DNA of 64,000 bases from an uncultured Clostridia bacterium (GTDB lineage: Bacteria; Bacillota; Clostridia; Christensenellales; Aristaeellaceae), in the NCBI GenBank assembly GCA_946413245.1, contig CAMKJS010000003.1, positions 1 to 64,000 of the forward strand. The letters run 5' to 3'. The notes under the pieces were generated by a model, which had not been told where the DNA came from, made no database searches, and saw only the letters and a program-made list of their open reading frames with translations. A program made the position numbers and the translations under genes. Positions within the stretch are counted from its first letter, which is position 1. Each line of letters begins with the position of its first letter. Positions 18,435 to 28,916 of this stretch are shown here, one piece after another.

Positions 18435-18658
18435 AGAATATAACCCCATCTTAGATGGGGGACCAGGCGAAGTCGTAGCATTGCGTGAAGGCTCACAGGA
18501 AAATCTCCTATGATATACTGAATGTGGGTTTCGTAACCACAACAGACATAGGAGGGATCCAGATGGACGATAAGAGTATACAACATACTCGATGGAATTG
18601 CACGTACCATTTAGTATTTATTCCAAAGAACAGATGGAGACCAAAATATGATGAATAA
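18435..18658 (+). mobile_element. IS200/IS605-family left-end remnant
   Basis: A perfect 7-bp hairpin CCCCATC-TTA-GATGGGG (18444-18460) stands ahead of a short tnpA start, as at the left end of IS200 elements. The distance from hairpin to tnpA start (about 100 nt) and the strong GGAGGG ribosome site fit. Everything after 31 codons of tnpA is lost, so only the left end remains. IS200 elements make no target duplication, so the outer border is approximate. Confidence 0.72.
18563..18658 (+). pseudogene. IS200 transposase TnpA, N-terminal stub
   Basis: The ATG at 18563, with GGAGGG 7 nt upstream, opens a 31-codon frame reading SIQHTRWNCTYHLVFIPKNR, the canonical first beta-strand of Y1 (HUH) IS200 transposases. 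It runs to a TAA at 18656-18658 that overlaps the start of the next gene. The HUH motif and catalytic Tyr are absent. It is shorter than usual gene-calling limits, so it is easily missed. Confidence 0.78.
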
Positions 18659-19730
18659 GAAGAGAATAGATGCGTTTGATTATTTGCGATCGCTCGCGAC
18701 TATACTAGTAGTATTAGGACATAGTGCTTTCTATACTATAACAACCAATACTCCGGAAATAGGAATAGATTTTTCACAATCAATCATAGATAATACGATA
18801 ATCTATCGTTTATATATCATTTTTGGCGGATTAATCTATTCTTGTCATATGCATGTTTTTATGGTTTTATCCGGAATGATATATGCGTTTAGTCTTGGAT
18901 CAGGAAAATATACCAACTTCAAGATATTTATAAAAAATAAATTAAAGCGTTTACTTATTCCATATGTATTAGTGTCCTTACTTTATAATATACCAGTTCT
19001 CCTTATTTCGGGATACTTTAACAGCAATAATCTTTTTTATAATATCTGGTTATATTTAATAGGATTTGGGAAAAATCATTTATGGTTTTTAATTACACTG
19101 GTTTATATATTCTTTATTGTGCATATTATCTATATTATAAAGAATAAAATGGTTTTTCTGGTAGTTTATTTCTTCTCAGTTATATTGTGCATCTTTATAG
19201 ACAGTGGCATAATTCAATTAACAGAGCTTCTATATGTGGATAGATTGTGCTTGTACTTATTCTGGTTTATGACGGGTGTTATTGTGCATTATTTCCTTCA
19301 AAATAAAAAATCTTGTATTACATATGATCATGTTCCGCGATACTTTCCCTGGATAATGCTAGTAGTATGGTTATTGGTTTATGGGGGATACAGAGTAAGC
19401 AAAATATATGTTTTATTTTTTATGGCAAGGATAACTGGCGTTATCTTTTTTGTTTTGCTTTCAATTTTCCTAAGTGAAAGAAAAATAAAGAAGATTGAAC
19501 ATTATAATACAAAACTGTGTGATTTATCATTTGATATATATTTATATGGGGTTCCTTTGAACTATATAGTTCTTGTGGCTTTTGTAAGCATTTTTCCCGT
19601 ACCGTATTCTATGAGTTGGTTTAGTAGCGGTGGGCTAATAATTCTTCGTATTATAACACAAATGCTTATACCAATGTTCATACATTATATTGTTTGCTGG
19701 GGAAAAAACTTAACTAAGCAGAATCAATAA
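18648..19730 (+). CDS. Acyltransferase 3 family membrane protein
   Basis: A 360-aa membrane protein of the acyltransferase 3 superfamily. The opening RIDAFDYLRSLATILVVLGH holds the family His in helix 1. The next segments include ARG/LYS-rich turns (IKNKLKRLLIPYVLVSLLY) and about ten membrane spans; GFGKNHLWFLITLVYIFF is the usual W-F motif. It would O-acylate a sugar of the repeat unit. The ATG lies inside the tail of the IS200 stub, so the ribosome site (TGGAGA, about 8 nt upstream) is made of IS-derived sequence and the promoter may be too. Alternative start ATG 18651. Confidence 0.85.
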   Translation: MMNKKRIDAFDYLRSLATILVVLGHSAFYTITTNTPEIGIDFSQSIIDNTIIYRLYIIFGGLIYSCHMHVFMVLSGMIYAFSLGSGKYTNFKIFIKNKLKRLLIPYVLVSLLYNIPVLLISGYFNSNNLFYNIWLYLIGFGKNHLWFLITLVYIFFIVHIIYIIKNKMVFLVVYFFSVILCIFIDSGIIQLTELLYVDRLCLYLFWFMTGVIVHYFLQNKKSCITYDHVPRYFPWIMLVVWLLVYGGYRVSKIYVLFFMARITGVIFFVLLSIFLSERKIKKIEHYNTKLCDLSFDIYLYGVPLNYIVLVAFVSIFPVPYSMSWFSSGGLIILRIITQMLIPMFIHYIVCWGKNLTKQNQ

Positions 19731-19763
19731 TCAAAATATGAGTAAACAGAGGGGGTATATACT

Positions 19764-20798
19764 GTGAAAAGAGCACTGATTACAGGGATTACAGGGCAGG
19801 ATGGAAGTTATTTGGCAGAACTGTTGCTCGAGAAAAAGTATCAAGTTCATGGTATTGTTAGGCGAGCTTCTGTACCAACAACAGAACGTATAAATCATAT
19901 ATTAGATCAGTTAATTATTCATGAAGGAGATTTAAGCGACAGCTCTAGTATTAACCGAATCATAAATATAGTAAAGCCAGACGAAATTTACAATCTTGCG
20001 GCTCAAAGCCATGTTCAGGTATCATTTGAGGCAGCAGAGTATACAGGTGATGTCGATGCATTGGGCGTTCTACGTATATTGGAGGCAGTACATAATGCTG
20101 GCTTGGATAAAACGTGTCGAGTATATCAGGCGTCTACAAGTGAACTATATGGAAAGGTTGAGGAAGTTCCTCAAAATGAAAATACGCCATTTCATCCATA
20201 TTCCCCTTATGCAGTAGCGAAATTATATGGACTTTGGATGGTGCGTCAATATAGAGATGCTTATGGTATTTATGCTTGTAACGGTATATTGTTTAACCAT
20301 GAAAGCGAGCGTCGAGGGGAGAATTTTGTTACCAGAAAGATAACCCGGGCGGCAGGTCGAATTGCCTGTGGCTTGCAAGATCATCTAGAACTTGGAAATC
20401 TTGATAGCTTACGAGATTGGGGATATGCAAAAGACTATGTGGAATGCATGTGGCTTATCCTTCAGCAGGAAGAACCGGATGATTATGTAATAGCTACTGG
20501 GGTACAACATACAGTACGAGAGTTTACTACTTTAGCATTTTCATATGTTGGAATAGATCTTGAGTGGAAAGGTACCGGAGTTAACGAAAAGGGGTATGAT
20601 AAAAAAACAGGGCGTATGGTGGTTTGCACCAATCCTAAATGGTACCGTCCTACAGATGTTGTCAATTTATGGGGGGATCCAACGAAAGCACGAACAAAAT
20701 TGGGATGGAATCCCCAGAAAACATCATACGAGGAACTGTGTCGCATTATGGCCGAACATGATCTAAAGTTAGCAGGGGAAGAGGTATTAAAAAAGTGA
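19764..20798 (+). CDS. gmd: GDP-mannose 4,6-dehydratase
   Basis: A 344-aa extended SDR enzyme that converts GDP-D-mannose to GDP-4-keto-6-deoxy-D-mannose. The NADP-binding motif is [15 protein letters not shown]. The catalytic triad is in [11 protein letters not shown] and the following [12 protein letters not shown] (Y-x-x-x-K), and [19 protein letters not shown] is diagnostic for Gmd. The GTG start follows GAGGGGG by 9 nt. It overlaps the reductase gene by 4 bp. The substrate is supplied by the ManC protein encoded at 23867, on the far side of an IS1380 insertion. Confidence 0.95.
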   Translation: MKRALITGITGQDGSYLAELLLEKKYQVHGIVRRASVPTTERINHILDQLIIHEGDLSDSSSINRIINIVKPDEIYNLAAQSHVQVSFEAAEYTGDVDALGVLRILEAVHNAGLDKTCRVYQASTSELYGKVEEVPQNENTPFHPYSPYAVAKLYGLWMVRQYRDAYGIYACNGILFNHESERRGENFVTRKITRAAGRIACGLQDHLELGNLDSLRDWGYAKDYVECMWLILQQEEPDDYVIATGVQHTVREFTTLAFSYVGIDLEWKGTGVNEKGYDKKTGRMVVCTNPKWYRPTDVVNLWGDPTKARTKLGWNPQKTSYEELCRIMAEHDLKLAGEEVLKK

Positions 20799-21712
20799 AA
20801 GTACTGATTACCGGTGGTTCTGGTTTTTATGGTACACATCTTTGTGAAGAATTCAAATCCCATGGGTATGAAGTCATTTCTTGTGACATAAGACCGAATA
20901 ATAATGTCTTCTTTTTAGATATAATGGATCAACATATGATTCAAAAAACACTTGAAGAGTATCAACCTGACATTATAGTAAATATGGCAGGACAAGCAAA
21001 TGTGGGTTTGTCTTGGGAAAAACCACAATTGACAGTACAGTTAAATACTATAGGATTTATTAATATTTTAGAAGCAGTGCGTAAGATGTCTAATAGAACG
21101 CGTGTAATTGCTATTGGCAGTTCGGACGAATATGGAAACATGAAAGAAAGAGGTGTAAATGTATCAGAAACTGATCCAGTAAAACCAACAACACCTTACG
21201 CGATCTCAAAGTTGTCACAGGAATTATTTGCAAGTTTATATGTTGAAAACTATGGATTGGATATTTGCATGGTTCGGCAGTTTAATCTGGGTGGACCTGG
21301 GCAAATGAAAGGCTTTTTGATTTCAGATTTTGCTTCGGGTATTGCGGAAATTGAATTTAATAAGACACATTACCTGTGTGTAGGTAATCTGGATAGTGAG
21401 CGTGATTTTACCCATGTAAAAGATGCGTCAAGAGCTTTACGATTAATTGCTGAAAAGGGACATACCGGAGAGATTTATAATATATGCTCTGGTAGGTCTT
21501 ATAAGGCAAAGGATATATTGGATAGATTGATGGGCTTTGCTAGAACAACAATTAATATTGTCCAGGATCCAACAAGAATGCGGCCAAGCGATACGCCTGT
21601 TCTCCGAGGAAACCATGATAAGCTTACTGCTCATACTGGATGGAAACCAGAATTAGACTTGGATAGTATTTTGCATGATTCGCTAAATTATTGGAGAGAA
21701 AGAATGATATAA
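20795..21712 (+). CDS. rmd: GDP-4-keto-6-deoxy-D-mannose reductase (RMD-type)
   Basis: A 305-aa SDR enzyme with [14 protein letters not shown] (N-terminal nucleotide loop), GSSDEYGN and [10 protein letters not shown] (Y-x-x-x-K). Proteins of this type reduce C4 of GDP-4-keto-6-deoxy-mannose to give GDP-D-rhamnose; a C4-epimeric product, GDP-6-deoxy-D-talose, is the main alternative. It is unlike Fcl/WcaG (GDP-fucose synthase), which is larger and epimerising. The GTG start overlaps the gmd stop in GTGA, a strong sign of coupling. Its TAA ends at the exact base before the IS1380 terminal repeat. Confidence 0.87.
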   Translation: MKVLITGGSGFYGTHLCEEFKSHGYEVISCDIRPNNNVFFLDIMDQHMIQKTLEEYQPDIIVNMAGQANVGLSWEKPQLTVQLNTIGFINILEAVRKMSNRTRVIAIGSSDEYGNMKERGVNVSETDPVKPTTPYAISKLSQELFASLYVENYGLDICMVRQFNLGGPGQMKGFLISDFASGIAEIEFNKTHYLCVGNLDSERDFTHVKDASRALRLIAEKGHTGEIYNICSGRSYKAKDILDRLMGFARTTINIVQDPTRMRPSDTPVLRGNHDKLTAHTGWKPELDLDSILHDSLNYWRERMI

Positions 21713-23358
21713 CCTGAATCCGTAAAACTCGAACCTTGAAAACTTGCCAGACACGTTGAAATCATTGGTGCCAAGGCACATTATTCAGTACCGTGGAAAT
21801 ACACCCATCAGGTGCTGAAATTATAGTGTTTTCAAACCCTCCATGGTATAATAGAAGCAAAAGGAACGGAGGAATTTCATGTACAAACCACGTATTGAAG
21901 TCGTATTCGGAAACGAACGGATCATCTCCCCAGCGGCCTGAATATCGTGGGTGCGATGCTGGGAAAAAGCGACTTCAAGAAGCGGTGTGATCGCCGGAAG
22001 GTAGACCCGAAACGCAGCCAACCGCAGATCAAGGACGGTGATATCCTGCTGACCTACACCGGTCTGCTGACACTGGGTAAAACCTCTTATGAATCCGTCT
22101 ATGAATTTGACGATGATCCGGATTACTTTCAGAATGCTCTGGGGGTTGCCAGAGAAAATCCCTTCAGCGGAAACCATTCGTCAACGGATAGATGACATCG
22201 GCGACAGCCTGCGCACCAACCTGCTGGACGCCAACGTGGACATGTTTGTGACTCACGGTGTATTTCACGGAATACTGCCGGGAGGAGAGATACCTGTGGA
22301 CATGGACGTGACTCCTTTCGATAACTCCAAGACGATGAAAGAAGGTGTATCCCGGACATACAAAGGATTTGACGGATATGCGCCTATGGTAGCCTACATT
22401 GGGACTGAGGGCTTCATGGCGAACATTGGACTCCGTGAAGGAAAACAGCATTGCCAGGCGCATACACCGGAATTCATGAAGGAAACCCTGGCGGTATCAC
22501 ACCGCATGACAGACAAACCGCTGCTGATCCGAATGGATTCCGGCAATGATGCTGCTGATAATCTGGAAATCCTGATCGAGGATGGATCCTGGTTCATCAT
22601 CAAAAGAAATCCGCGCAAGGAATCCAAGGAAGGCTGGCTGAACGAACTGCGAGGCGGCTGTAAAGATATCCGTCATCCGCGCCTTGGAAAAGGCGTCTAT
22701 GTTGGAACCACCTGGAAGGACGTCTCCTACAAGACCGGTTCCGGGGAAACAAAGGCAATGGGAATGCGGATCGTCTACGAAATCATTGAGCGCACCATTG
22801 ATAAGCATGGTCAGATCCTTATGTTCCCGGACATTGAGCTGAACATATTCTGGACCAACCTCGGATGGTCGGATGATGATATCATCGCTTCCTACCATGC
22901 TCACGGGGAAAGCGAGCAGTACCATAGTGAGCTGAAAACCGACATGGATGTAGAGCGCCTTCCTTCCGGGAAGTTTGCTACCAATGCCCTGGTTCTGGAA
23001 CTGGCGATGATCGCCTACAATCTTCTCCGGATGATTGGCCAGGAATCCCATAAACATAAGCGGCCAACCAAGAGGAAGGTTCGCCGCCGGAGGCTACGGA
23101 CAGTGATTGAAGATCTAATGCTTTGTGCCAGCCATTTCACAAAGCATGCGCGGCGTCTGATTATGGCTCTGGGATGTAGCAACACATGGCGATATGCCTT
23201 TTGGGGTGTCTGGAAACGGTTTGCTCTTTCATAGTTCGGTGACAAGTACATAGTCACCGGGCAGGGGATTGTTTTTGTTTACCCCTTTGGCGATAATCGC
23301 CGATAAGGACAGTCAAACTCAGTATTAGGCCGATGGAATGAGTTTCACGGATTCAGGC
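21713..23358 (+). mobile_element. IS1380-family element, decayed
   Basis: About 1.65 kb. The left end CCTGAATCCGTAAAACTC (21713 on) matches the reverse complement of the right end (GAGTTTCACGGATTCAGG, ending 23357), with one mismatch in 18. ATAA occurs just before the left end (21709-21712) and at 23359-23362, one base after the right repeat, so a 4-bp duplication as in IS1380 is possible but offset by one base. It has separated gmd-rmd from manC. Confidence 0.85.
21879..23234 (+). pseudogene. IS1380 transposase, two frameshifts
   Basis: A DDE transposase of about 450 residues read in three pieces. The start ATG 21879 follows ACGGAGG and reads YKPRIEVVFGNERIIS. A single-base loss near 21929 ends that frame; the second frame (21947 on) runs through KKRCDRRKVDPKRSQPQIKDGD. 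A one-base gain near 22153 shifts to the third frame, which continues to 23234. That part holds VDMDVTPFDNS (first Asp), PLLIRMDSGNDAADNL (second Asp) and YHAHGESEQYHSELKTD (Glu region). The C-terminal half is intact, so decay looks recent. Confidence 0.88.
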
Positions 23359-23368
23359 ATAAACAGCA

Positions 23369-23629
23369 GTGGATTTGAACGAGATAGCGGCAAATGAAAC
23401 TAGGAAGCTGAACGGAGAACTTCCTGTGACTCCGAAAAAGAAGCCGGGCCCAAGAAAGGATCTCATCACCAGAAGTATGATGCTGACGGAAATCCAGTCA
23501 AGGCCAAGCCCGGTCCGAAGCCCGGATCACGTCACAAGGTCAGATACAACAAAGATGGTTCTGTAAGAAAAAAAGCCCGGCCCGAAGTCTGGCTCTCACC
23601 ATAAAAAGAAGGTTGAAATGAATGGATGA
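23369..23629 (+). pseudogene. broken small gene with KPGPK-GS-HK repeats
   Basis: A degraded frame beginning near the GTG at 23369. With two shifts it reads KKKPGP, then GSHHQKYDADGNPVKAKPGP, KPGSRHKVRYNKDGSVRK, and KPGPKSGSHHKKKVEMNG before a TGA (23627-23629). It is thus three copies of a basic KPGPKxGSxHK unit separated by 10-12 residue spacers with D-G-N/S. The unit resembles AT-hook-like basic repeats; no family is recognised. It abuts the IS1380 right end and may be a truncated resident gene or part of another element. Confidence 0.45.
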
Positions 23630-23866
23630 CAATTACCGAAATTCGTGTTTGAAAGTCAGAACTTTGGGTATAAATGGCGTTAGCCGTTTCATAATCAATT
23701 CTATCAGCAAGGGGATCAGATGGAAGACTTAGGAGAAAGATTTCTGCGGATATCTCAAAATCGGGTTTTGTTAAAAGAGAAAAGCATGGTGTTTCAATAA
23801 TCTGAGAGGATTAGTTAATTTGTAGCCCGCTTTTCTACAAATAGTTTTGCTCAATAGGAGATTACA
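23630..23866. other. intergenic, no gene
   Basis: About 240 AT-rich nt. The only structure seen is a 7-bp hairpin TTTGTAG/CTACAAA (23819-23841) shortly before the manC ribosome site. Promoter elements for manC are not convincing. Confidence 0.4.
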
Positions 23867-25180
23867 ATGAATGTCATTTTGTTGTCTGGGGGATCCGGCA
23901 AACGACTTTGGCCCTTGTCAAATGAGATAAGGTCTAAACAGTTCCTGAAAATTTATAAACTTGAAGATGGAACGTATGAGTCTATGGTTCAGAGAGTATA
24001 TCGCCAGATAAAATCTGTTGATGAGCAAGCAAGAATTGCGATAGCAACTTCTAAAAGTCAAGTTTCTTCGATTTTGAATCAAATTGGTGATCAAGTTGGC
24101 TTATCTGTGGAGCCGTGTCGAAAAGATACTTTTCCTGCAATTGTATTAGCAACAGCATATATGCATGATATAATGAAAGTTGACTTAGAAGAGGCGGTTT
24201 GCGTATGTCCAGCTGATCATTATGTAGAGCCAGAGTATTATCAAACAGTAAAAAAATTGTCTGAACAAGTATCAAACAACGAAGCAGATTTAGTGTTAAT
24301 GGGAATAGAACCAACCTATCCGAGTGATAAGTATGGATATATAATACCGCATGGTTTAGGAAACGTTGATTGGGTTGATGAATTTAAAGAAAAGCCAGAT
24401 GAGGAAACAGCAAAGACTTTTTTATTACGTGGTGCATTATGGAATGCAGGCGTTTTTTCCTTTAAACTAAAATATGTATTAGAAAGAGCAAAAACAGAAT
24501 ATGGGATAACTGATTATTATCAGCTGCTTGCAAATTATGGAAAACTAAAAAAAATTAGTTTCGATTATGCTGTTGTGGAAAAAACAAAAAAAATTCAAGT
24601 CGTAAAATATTCTGGGAAATGGCGGGATATTGGCTCATGGTCTATGTTTACGAAAACTATGGAAGATGATGTTGTAGGAAAGGTAATTAAGGACAAAACA
24701 TGCTGCAATACACATATAATTAATGATTTAGATATACCAATTCTTTGCTTGGGGTTGAAGGACATTACAATAGCGGCAAGTCCAGACGGTATGTTAGTAT
24801 CTGCAAAAAGTAGGACTGATTCAATAAAAGAATATGTAGAGAACATAGATCAAGGTATAATGTATGCCGAAAAATCCTGGGGGGTTTTTCATGTTGTCGA
24901 TGTTGGAACCAATAGTTTGACTATCAAAGTATCCATGAAAGCAAATGATCATATGAACTACCATTCACATGATCATAGAGATGAGATCTGGATAGTTGTA
25001 TCAGGAAAGGGAAAAGTAATTGTTGATGGAACAGAACAAGCAGTAAACCCTGGTGATACAATTACTATTAAAGCTGGTAGTAAGCATACGATTTTCTCAT
25101 ATACAGACCTTATCTTAATTGAAGTACAAATTGGAAATAATATAAATGTTACCGACAAACATAAGTATGATTTACCATAA
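23867..25180 (+). CDS. manC: Mannose-1-phosphate guanylyltransferase / mannose-6-phosphate isomerase
   Basis: A 437-aa type II bifunctional enzyme giving GDP-mannose. The N-terminal nucleotidyltransferase has LLSGGSGKRLWPLSNE (GTP binding) and an EFKEKPDEETA element corresponding to FVEKP. The C-terminal cupin (about 335-430) has the metal-binding MNYHSHDHRDEIWIVVSG pattern of the isomerase domain. It is slightly shorter than typical ManC (about 460-480). TAGGAG precedes the ATG by 6 nt. Together with gmd and rmd it gives a full path from mannose phosphate to GDP-D-rhamnose. Confidence 0.92.
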   Translation: MNVILLSGGSGKRLWPLSNEIRSKQFLKIYKLEDGTYESMVQRVYRQIKSVDEQARIAIATSKSQVSSILNQIGDQVGLSVEPCRKDTFPAIVLATAYMHDIMKVDLEEAVCVCPADHYVEPEYYQTVKKLSEQVSNNEADLVLMGIEPTYPSDKYGYIIPHGLGNVDWVDEFKEKPDEETAKTFLLRGALWNAGVFSFKLKYVLERAKTEYGITDYYQLLANYGKLKKISFDYAVVEKTKKIQVVKYSGKWRDIGSWSMFTKTMEDDVVGKVIKDKTCCNTHIINDLDIPILCLGLKDITIAASPDGMLVSAKSRTDSIKEYVENIDQGIMYAEKSWGVFHVVDVGTNSLTIKVSMKANDHMNYHSHDHRDEIWIVVSGKGKVIVDGTEQAVNPGDTITIKAGSKHTIFSYTDLILIEVQIGNNINVTDKHKYDLP

Positions 25181-25279
25181 TAAGACTAATTGATGTAATG
25201 AACGTTTTGTGATTATTTATTCTTGCATTTTGATGGTTCCGGAAGGGAGCATAATATTTCTAGAATGGGTGGAGCATTA

Positions 25280-26815
25280 ATGAGGGAAAAAGCACATGTT
25301 TTTGTGACAATGTTCATTAGCTTCTTGGCTGTTCTGCTCAATTGCTTTATTAATTTATACTTAACTCCGATAATAACGAATAATGTTGGCGTTGAGGCAT
25401 TTGGGTTTGTTACATTAGCTAAGCAATTTACGAATTATGCTGCTATTGCGATGATGGCATTAAACTCATATGCTGCAAGATATATGACTATATCATATAT
25501 GCAAAAAGATATTGAAGATTACAAAAAGTACTATAATACAGTCTTCTTTGCTGATTTCTTTATCGGTAGTATTATACTAGTCGTCGGTATCCTGGTGATT
25601 ATAAAAATAGAATTGCTCATTAATATTCCATTGAGCATTATAGGAGATGTTAAGTTTCTTTTCCTTTTAACATTTGTGACGTTCTACTTCACTACGGTTA
25701 CTACTGTATTTTCTGCATCGGGATATGTAAAAAACCGTCTTGACGTTATTAATACAATAAAAGGGGGTTCGTATCTAGTTGAAATCATTGCTTTGATAAT
25801 TTGTTATAAAGTGTTTACGCCTCATGTATGGTATGTTGGACTGGCAACATGCTTAGCCGCAATGATCATGTTTGGAGGAGCTCTGATATCAACAAAAAAA
25901 ATGATCCCGGAATCAAAAATCGAATATAAATACTTTAATTATATGTCATTAAAAAAATTGGTACTAGAAGGAATATGGAACACTGCAAATAGTTTAGGGA
26001 ATATGCTGAATACAGGACTTGATTTACTTGTTTCCAACTTGTTGCTAAGTGCATTATCGATGGGGCAAATATCAGTATCAAAAACAATTAATAATTTAGT
26101 TTATATGCTATATACTACAGTAGCTCAGCCATTTCATCCCATTTTTTTAAAAAAATATGCTGATGGTGATACGAAGGGTTTGATCGCTGAATTAAAGTAT
26201 TCTATGAAAATATGTGGTATGCTGTCAAATGTTGTATTTGGAGGCTTTTGTGTATTAGGTTTAAGCTTTTATCGTCTTTGGATACCTACACAGGATATAC
26301 GGAAAATCTATGCACTTACAGTAATAGCAATGATTCCATGCTTGTCCGAAGGATGCGTTTTCCCATTATATTATATATATACATTAACAGTAAAAAACAA
26401 AGTACCCTGTATTGTTACCATTATAGGCGGTTTGTTAAATGTGTTTGGAATGGCAGTATTAATCAAATACACCAATTTGGGAGCTTATTCAATAGTAATT
26501 ACAACAGCGGTCATAATGAATATCATCAACATTGTGATAAATCCTATATACATGAGTCATTGCCTTAGGATCTCCAAAAAAACATTTTATCCAACTTTAT
26601 TTCTAAATATTCTTTGTTGTACGGCAGCGATCTGTATCATGCTTTTGGTATCATATTTATTTACCAGTAATCCTGGCTGGATAATGTTCATTATAGAGTG
26701 CTTGATATGTGGCTCTTTGGGTATATTAATTCAATTGGTTATCATGTTTAGGCCAAAAGAGATTCAATCATTAGTGGAAAAAATCAGGATGAAACTGTAT
26801 AAGAGAACTACATAG
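25280..26815 (+). CDS. Wzx-like polysaccharide flippase (MVF/PST family)
   Basis: A 511-aa protein with about twelve to fourteen membrane spans. It starts with HVFVTMFISFLAVLLNCFIN and the family-typical NNVGVEAFGFVTLAKQFTNY, where G-x-x-x-F/Y-G follows the first helix. Wzx proteins flip undecaprenyl-linked repeat units to the outside for Wzy. The ATG at 25280 with GGTGGAG 6 nt upstream is preferred over 25223, which would add a non-hydrophobic tail. The IS1182 element lies about 20 nt downstream of its stop. Confidence 0.88.
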   Translation: MREKAHVFVTMFISFLAVLLNCFINLYLTPIITNNVGVEAFGFVTLAKQFTNYAAIAMMALNSYAARYMTISYMQKDIEDYKKYYNTVFFADFFIGSIILVVGILVIIKIELLINIPLSIIGDVKFLFLLTFVTFYFTTVTTVFSASGYVKNRLDVINTIKGGSYLVEIIALIICYKVFTPHVWYVGLATCLAAMIMFGGALISTKKMIPESKIEYKYFNYMSLKKLVLEGIWNTANSLGNMLNTGLDLLVSNLLLSALSMGQISVSKTINNLVYMLYTTVAQPFHPIFLKKYADGDTKGLIAELKYSMKICGMLSNVVFGGFCVLGLSFYRLWIPTQDIRKIYALTVIAMIPCLSEGCVFPLYYIYTLTVKNKVPCIVTIIGGLLNVFGMAVLIKYTNLGAYSIVITTAVIMNIINIVINPIYMSHCLRISKKTFYPTLFLNILCCTAAICIMLLVSYLFTSNPGWIMFIIECLICGSLGILIQLVIMFRPKEIQSLVEKIRMKLYKRTT

Positions 26816-26825
26816 GGTTTGCTCA

Positions 26826-26834
26826 CCCCCCCCC
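26826..26834. repeat. C9 tract at left border of IS1182
   Basis: Nine consecutive C residues directly outside the left terminal repeat, matched by C8 at 28917-28924 outside the right one. The simplest reading is insertion into a C-run that was duplicated as target site. Confidence 0.7.
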
Positions 26835-28916
26835 AGACCGTCCGAAAACCCTATATTTCCAATGGATTTCCGTCGGTTTGACATCAAAAATCTTGGTTTT
26901 CCGCCCGATTTATCTCAAAACCCGCTTTCGAACCTTGGCAACTGAATAAAATACGCTATTTGACAGGTATCAGACGGGTATTATCAGGGATTATCCCCTG
27001 ACTTTCTGCATCAGTCCCCAGAAACCGAATAAGTTTTCAACTCTTGCAAGATTGTATCCCATCGACAAGAGTGCGAATTTACCATGCGTTTTCAGCTTTC
27101 CTTTCAGCAGGAAGTATGTTGCACCCATGGCTTGCTTCAGTGTTCCAAAGGAATGCTCTGAAAGGCACATCCGCAGATTCATCTTCTTGCGATCTGGTCT
27201 CAGCTTGAAGCGGACAATCTTGACTTTCTCGAACTTCCGTTTCGGAAGCTTTGGTGGATCCGTTTTGTCAGAGTCGTCTTTGTCATCCCGCGGATACCAT
27301 CGGACCAGCCGTTCAAGCTTATCCTTAGTGAAATCAACTTCTTTCCACTTCGTGATTCCTCGAGCAGTTACACATTGTCCTCTGTACGGACAAAGGAAGC
27401 AGGCAAGTTTGTTCGCATATCTGGTAACTCCGTTCTTCTTAATGCATTTCTTCCGGAGCGTTCCACCGCCCGGACAATACACCAGATCCCGTTCCGGATC
27501 GCGGACAAAATAACCTTCTTTGGCTCGAGCCCTCATTTCTTCTTCCGAACCGAACGGACTTTTGACTTTCGAAGCGTTTTCATCCCGGATCATTCGCCGA
27601 ACTTCGACAACCTCGATATCTTTCAGAATCCCTTCATAAGCTTCCGGAATCACTCCGGCATGAAGACACTTCTTCAGTTCTGCGCTATCCGTGCTTTCCG
27701 GATGAAGATCTTCCGTTTCCTGGTAATCCATCTCCAGATCGTATTCATCTTTTCCATCTGGAAGAACTACATGAGGGATGACACCTTTCTCCAGGCAGGC
27801 AATCATATCCTCAGCTTTGTCATAGCCTTTATCCGCCACAGCCTCGAGAATTTTCCCTTCGTTTTCCTGTTGCAGTCCCTCTGTGGTCGGAGCCATCATC
27901 CCATGGTCTGTCACCTGATTCGTGACTTCATAATCCATAATCAGGTGTGTCTCAGAACTGACGGCTGTCTGCACATTGTAGGAAACATCCATGTCGTTTT
28001 TGTTCTTCATCAGCCGGGCATCGGCATCGTCAGGGAAAGCTGAGTCAGACTGTCGCGCTCCATGATTTCCCGGTAGCCGCGATACTTTTCGAGGCGTTCC
28101 TGAGCTTCTTTCAGCTTCGCTTCCAGTTCTGCTTTGGTCAGCGTTCCTTCGGAATCCTCTTCCTTATCTGCTTCTTCAATCAGCCGGAGATATTCCTGAG
28201 TGTGATCATCCAGCCATTTAATCCGGTCGTCCAACTTCATAATGGTGAAGTTGCGGTCCTTGGAATTGACTGCCCGGAACTTGCTTCCATCGATTGAGAC
28301 GAATCCAGTATCAACATCCACCGTGACCCTGCGAACAAACTCTTTAAAAACCTTCTTCAGGTTGGCAATGTTATCTTTCCTGAAATCAGAGATCGTTCTG
28401 AAATCCGGTTTCAGGCCGCCCAGCATCCAGATTACTTCAATATTGGTTTCGCAGGCGCGGGCCAGTTTTCTGGAAGAACGGATGCTGTTCCGGTATCCGT
28501 AAAAGAACAGCTTCAGGAGACTCTTCGGATCAAAGCAGGGACGACCTTCGAAACTTGGTTCTGCCTTGGTGAATCCCATTTCGGTCAGATCAAGATGTTC
28601 CACAAAACAGTCAATGACACGTGCCATGCTGTCCCAGGCAACCATAGTGTCCAGACTGTCCATAGTGACCTGATAACGATCGATTGGCTTCGGGATGTAT
28701 GGCATTCGGAGCACCTCGCAATATCTTGTTCTGAGCTGCTTCTATTATACCACATACTACTCTGAAAGTCTTTATTTTCAACGTTCGTAGCGTACTTTAT
28801 TCAGTTGCAAAGGTGCGATTCTGTGTATTGAGATGAGAGATCATTTCATCTCTCATGGATGGATATTAACTCGGCAGATTATCTTTCAGAAAACCTCAGA
28901 GGTTTTCGGACGGTCT
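26835..28916 (-). mobile_element. IS1182-family element
   Basis: About 2.08 kb bounded by 16-bp perfect inverted repeats AGACCGTCCGAAAACC (26835-26850) and GGTTTTCGGACGGTCT (28901-28916). One transposase on the minus strand fills it, broken by a single frameshift. GC content and codon use are higher than in the surrounding AT-rich cassette, marking recent arrival. It separates wzx from the dTDP-rhamnose genes. Confidence 0.9.
26991..28705 (-). pseudogene. IS1182 transposase with one frameshift
   Basis: About 570 residues in two frames. The N-terminal part (28705 down to about 28024) has the IS1182 opening YIPKPIDRYQVTM and GRPCFDPKSLLKLFFYGY, then DTGFVSIDGSKFRAVNSKD with the first catalytic Asp. 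The C-terminal part (about 28010 to 26991) has MKNKNDMDVSYNVQTAVSS and KGYDKAEDM, then the DDE-Tnp_1 tail SEHSFGTLKQAMG. The frames meet at S-L-T / D-A-D-A-R-L-M-K-N; one missing base near 28025 explains the break. The start is placed at ATG 28705, 6 nt after GAGGTG; a GTG at 28714 is also in frame. Confidence 0.88.

Noticed and set aside
20795-21712. GDP-fucose synthase (Fcl)
   Set aside because: The sequence type is RMD-like and lacks the Fcl-specific features; the path to GDP-D-rhamnose is the better fit.
28000-28040. Programmed frameshift in IS1182
   Set aside because: IS1182 transposases are normally one ORF and no slippery heptamer with a stimulatory structure is evident; a simple base loss explains it.
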